Shown: positions 4,800 through 6,642 of the stretch, one piece after another | How the letters are laid out: every line of letters begins with the position of its first letter | Position numbering within the stretch: the first letter of the stretch is position 1 | DNA from: Leptospiraceae bacterium | GTDB lineage: Bacteria > Spirochaetota > Leptospiria > Turneriellales > Turneriellaceae | Assembly: GCA_016788945.1 (NCBI GenBank) | Contig: JAEUSA010000099.1 | Span: 1 to 6,642, forward strand | Reading direction: 5' to 3' | DNA length: 6,642 nucleotides | Notes under the pieces: generated by a model | Seen by the model: only the letters and a program-made list of their open reading frames with translations | Told to the model about the DNA's origin: nothing | Database searches by the model: none | Translations under genes and position numbers: made by a program

Positions 4800-5664
4800 G
4801 AAAATTTGCGAGTCTGTCACCCGCTGGTTTGCCGTCGGTGTAGGTGCGTTCGTTGAAGCTAATCTCGCCCGTACGCGAAAAAGTGACATAGCTCGACGCG
4901 CGCGTGCCATAGCCTACCTTGCGGAACAACCAGCCGCGCCGAATCGTCAGCGAGATAAAAATTGAAGATAGCGCGACCTCATACTTCAGCGGCAACCCCG
5001 TGCGCTGAACCTTCTCAGCATTCGCCTGCGTGCGGTTGGCAAGCAGCGTGAAGACCGCGTCGGTAGGGGGTGGATTTCCCTCGAGCTCCGCAAACATTTT
5101 ACCGGCGAGCAGAGTTTTGGGCCACGGCGTATCGAGATACGCATTCGATAAAACATGCAGGCCGGGTTCTACCGGAGCCGGCGCAATACCAGAGCGATTG
5201 TTATAGTACCAAAGTTCATCCGCCGAACCGAACAGCAGATTATAACCGTTGTAATCGCCTGCGCTATTCGTGAGCTCGCGCGCGAAATCGGCAATAGTTA
5301 GCGCATTTTCCAGATAACGCCTGACAATGAGCCCGCGTGATTTGGCGGTTTTTGAATCTTTACCCGGCTGGCGAAAGTTTGTTACGGCAGCAAAGCGCCC
5401 ATGGCGGTTTACGCAAAGCCAGCCGCCCCGTGGACACGGATGTCCGGGGATCGCGCCCGACACGATGTCGGTCTTGGCGTGATCCCGGGGACACGGATGT
5501 CCGAGTTTCATGGCCGAAGCGATGTCTGCCCCGCCGAGAATATCCGGGGCATCTTGCCACCAGTCGAGGGCAGCGGTGGGGCGGCGGTAAAACTCATCGC
5601 GGTTAGCGGCGACGATCAGCGGATAATCGCTGTTCTGCTTAAAAGAAACGAGTATTAAGCACAC
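4771..5664 (-). CDS. NRDE/TANGO2-family protein with an in-frame repeat insertion
   Basis: The 297-residue protein opens MCLILVSF and carries the family hallmark NRDEF (21-25). Further family blocks are FAAVTNFR (91-98), YNGYNLL (138-144), LSNAYLDTPWPKT (172-184) and YGTRASS (252-258), as in PF05742 (Ser/Thr-rich T10 / TANGO2). The start is GTG at 5664: Met-Cys at the N-terminus is the family norm, with Cys2 likely exposed after Met removal as in Ntn-type enzymes. Function is unsettled; eukaryotic TANGO2 is linked to haem or lipid handling. Between GGADI (44-48) and GGWLCV (80-85) the usual short D-L..GG-T-W link is replaced by about 31 extra residues holding two GHPCPR motifs (55-60, 74-79). 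A second smaller expansion lies at about 238-250. The total exceeds the usual 250-270. It follows the small membrane protein gene by 57 bp on the same strand and has no clear Shine-Dalgarno. The insertion keeps the frame, but activity is uncertain. Confidence 0.85.
   Translation of the reverse strand: MCLILVSFKQNSDYPLIVAANRDEFYRRPTAALDWWQDAPDILGGADIASAMKLGHPCPRDHAKTDIVSGAIPGHPCPRGGWLCVNRHGRFAAVTNFRQPGKDSKTAKSRGLIVRRYLENALTIADFARELTNSAGDYNGYNLLFGSADELWYYNNRSGIAPAPVEPGLHVLSNAYLDTPWPKTLLAGKMFAELEGNPPPTDAVFTLLANRTQANAEKVQRTGLPLKYEVALSSIFISLTIRRGWLFRKVGYGTRASSYVTFSRTGEISFNERTYTDGKPAGDRLANFLIPDFYRRC
5428..5526 (-). repeat. Palindrome-rich in-frame insertion: two 38-bp modules, 57-bp period
   Basis: On the minus strand two gap-free 38-bp modules lie at 5526-5489 and 5469-5432 and match at about 30 of 38 positions. 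Both start GACATCG and end with an identical 14-base GGACATCCGTGTCC. They encode DIASAMKLGHPCPR and DIVSGAIPGHPCPR, separated by DHAKT. On the plus strand the 15-base GGACACGGATGTCCG is repeated exactly at 5432-5446 and 5489-5503, and each copy is a hairpin (GGACA, 4-base loop, TGTCC). At least four of the six frames stay open across the element, so it can be translated without truncating the host gene. Whether copies occur elsewhere in the genome cannot be seen here. Confidence 0.75.
5447..5486. repeat. Central nested palindrome of the NRDE insertion
   Basis: GGGATCGCGCC (5447-5457) pairs with GGCGTGATCCC (5476-5486) over 11 positions with one G-U type mismatch. Nested within is CCGACA-CGA-TGTCGG (5457-5471), a 6-bp stem with a 3-base loop; its first base is shared with the outer stem. 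With the two flanking GGACA/TGTCC hairpins, the whole of 5432-5502 can fold as a near-symmetric cruciform-like structure. Confidence 0.7.
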
Positions 5665-5721
5665 GGGCTGTGAGTACCGGTGCGCGGCATGCGTTTAACC
5701 GATCGTCGCCACGCCATCAAT

Positions 5722-6051
5722 CTAACCTGCCGGCGGTGCTACGGGCGCGCTGTCTACCGGCGGTTTTTCAGCAGTCTCGTTGCGCACGAGTACCAACCTG
5801 AATTCACCAAAGTTTTTTCCGAGTATCATGCGCATCGGAAAAACAGATAATCCGAGCCCCAAAAGAAATCCCAGCGGTGTGACGACGAGTTGCGTCACCT
5901 GTTGGTCAACGCCCAATAGACCGAAAAAAAAGCCGATGATAAAACCCATGATGCCGCCGAGAATCATCGCGACAATTGTCATCAGCACGTTGCGCCATAC
6001 GTAAGCCCACCAAATTCGCCATATACGACCCCAGGTAATTTCCAGTTCCAT
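5722..6051 (-). CDS. Small glycine-zipper inner-membrane protein, unknown function
   Basis: The 109-residue protein has an aromatic N-terminus rich in Trp and Arg (WGRIWRIWWAYVWR, 7-20). Two hydrophobic segments follow at about 22-47 and 53-76, then a conserved-looking FGEFRLVLV stretch (81-89), and a Pro/Ala-rich tail (95-109). The first helix carries Gly at 32, 36, 40 and 44, a perfect GxxxG ladder, and the second has Gly61, 65 and 67. Such zippers favour tight helix packing or oligomers. There is no signal peptide beyond the first helix. I do not recognise a named family. The ATG at 6051 is supported by AGGAGG just upstream, and the gene begins 9 bp after the stop of the mutase gene, so the two are co-transcribed and probably translationally coupled. 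A functional link to the mutase is not shown. Confidence 0.7.
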   Translation of the reverse strand: MELEITWGRIWRIWWAYVWRNVLMTIVAMILGGIMGFIIGFFFGLLGVDQQVTQLVVTPLGFLLGLGLSVFPMRMILGKNFGEFRLVLVRNETAEKPPVDSAPVAPPAG

Positions 6052-6054
6052 AGA

Positions 6055-6062
6055 CCCTCCTC
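6055..6062 (-). promoter_or_regulatory. Strong Shine-Dalgarno over the mutase stop codon
   Basis: On the minus strand GAGGAGGG (6062-6055) includes the last two bases of the mutase TGA (6063-6061). From AGGAGG there are 4 bases to the ATG at 6051; from the upstream GAGG there are 7. It is the clearest ribosome binding site in the window and supports both the start choice and coupling to the upstream gene. Confidence 0.75.
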
Positions 6063-6642
6063 AAGATGCCAATAGTCCGTGTGCAAAATGGCAGAGTGCC
6101 ACGAGGCGTTCATGACACTGTTTTTCGATTTCGGGCGCATAAGCGGATTTCTCTCTGACGCCGACGTATGCCTTCACTTTGGGTTCGGTGCCCGAGGGGC
6201 GAATTGCGAGCCAGTCACCGCGCTCGTTGATAAGAAACAGCAGGTTCTGCGCGGGAATACCGGTAATCGCTGATTCTTTGCCGTCACGAATTTCGACGCC
6301 ACTTTTGAAATCGCGCAGGGTGATGATCGGCGAGCCCAGCATTTCACTGGGCGGGGATTTTCTCAGCTTCTCCACCAGCGCGGCCATTTCGGCAATGCCT
6401 TCGGCGCCCGGAAACTCGCGTTCGACGGCGTCTTCGGCAAAATAACCGCACGCAGTATACATTGCCTTCAGCCAGTGAGCCATGCCGCCATCGGCTGCGC
6501 AGTGTGCCGCTAAGAGACAACTGATGATGCCGTCTTTATCGCGCGAGTCGCCGATCGTCACACCGAATGCTTCTTCGAACGCGAGCACCATTTTACGGTT
6601 ATGATCGGCGGCGATCAGGTCTTGCGCCTTGTTGCCCATGTT
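6061..6642 (-). CDS. Phosphoglucomutase/phosphomannomutase, C-terminal part (5' end outside window)
   Basis: The frame runs open to the window edge, giving 193 residues of an alpha-D-phosphohexomutase (COG1109 type), normally about 450-580 long. Counting from the Met encoded at 6639, FEEAFG (21-26) is the sugar-recognition loop of domain 3, usually FEES-G. GDSRDKDG (30-37) is the following conserved block. RPSGTEPK (147-154) is the phosphate-binding loop of domain 4, which marks the family. The active-site Ser and Mg-binding DxDxD loops would lie upstream, outside the window. These enzymes interconvert hexose 1- and 6-phosphates for glycogen, cell-envelope sugar and nucleotide-sugar synthesis in the cytosol. 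FEEA instead of FEES is a modest variation. The RDKDG form is closest to PgcA/PGM2-like enzymes, but glucose versus mannose preference cannot be settled. It is the upstream gene of a likely minus-strand operon. The Met at 6639 is internal, not the start. Confidence 0.9.
   Translation of the reverse strand, partial: NMGNKAQDLIAADHNRKMVLAFEEAFGVTIGDSRDKDGIISCLLAAHCAADGGMAHWLKAMYTACGYFAEDAVEREFPGAEGIAEMAALVEKLRKSPPSEMLGSPIITLRDFKSGVEIRDGKESAITGIPAQNLLFLINERGDWLAIRPSGTEPKVKAYVGVREKSAYAPEIEKQCHERLVALCHFAHGLLAS

Noticed and set aside
5428..5526. Two similar repeats with a 19-bp spacer read as a mini CRISPR array
   Set aside because: The repeats are in-frame coding sequence, only two copies exist, the spacing is too short for spacers, and no cas gene is near.
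5337..5658. Plus-strand open frames across the repeat insertion that give peptides such as DTDVR
   Set aside because: They arise because the palindromic insert lacks stops in several frames. The NRDE frame on the other strand carries the conserved family residues.

Overview
The window looks like a chromosomal stretch of a GC-rich diderm bacterium. Evidence for an outer membrane is a small beta-barrel-type protein with a signal peptide and a C-terminal Phe, plus a lipoprotein-like substrate-binding protein. The mix of genes (DUF5122-type repeats, PF10118, DUF2834 and NRDE/TANGO2 families) would suit a leptospiral spirochaete such as a Turneriella-like organism. That placement is a weak inference, not something the sequence proves. 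No rRNA, tRNA, CRISPR array, transposase or phage gene is visible, and no gap between genes exceeds 80 bases.

Plus strand, 1-633: the 3' end of a beta-propeller-like protein built from 47-48-residue tandem repeats. Plus strand, 683-3500: a compact three-gene transport operon. It encodes a small outer-membrane barrel candidate, a NitT/TauT/SsuA-type substrate-binding protein (4-bp overlap with the barrel gene), and a single protein that fuses an SsuC-like permease to its ATPase (5-bp gap). Together they could carry a small organic or anionic solute across both membranes; the substrate is unknown.

Plus strand, 3490-4366: a regulatory region with two perfect 14-bp palindromes and a start-codon hairpin precedes a PF10118 'metal-dependent hydrolase' whose residues read as a ferritin-like di-iron site. 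Plus strand, 4446-4799: a small three-helix membrane protein resembling DUF2834, with a natural run of seven histidines at its N-terminus.

Minus strand, 6642-4771: three genes in the same direction. These are the C-terminal part of a phosphoglucomutase/phosphomannomutase (cut by the window edge), a small glycine-zipper membrane protein whose ribosome binding site lies over the mutase stop codon, and an NRDE-family protein. The NRDE gene converges on the DUF2834-like gene and overlaps it by 29 bp.

The most unusual item is inside the NRDE gene. An in-frame, palindrome-rich insertion of about 90 bp, built on two copies of a 38-bp module that each encode GHPCPR, interrupts the normally conserved GGxDL..GGtWLGV block. 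It resembles in concept the palindromic elements that Rickettsia tolerates inside genes. Other points of note are the two start codons buried in hairpin stems (genes at 683 and 3554), the permease-ATPase fusion, and the twin palindromes ahead of the PF10118 gene.
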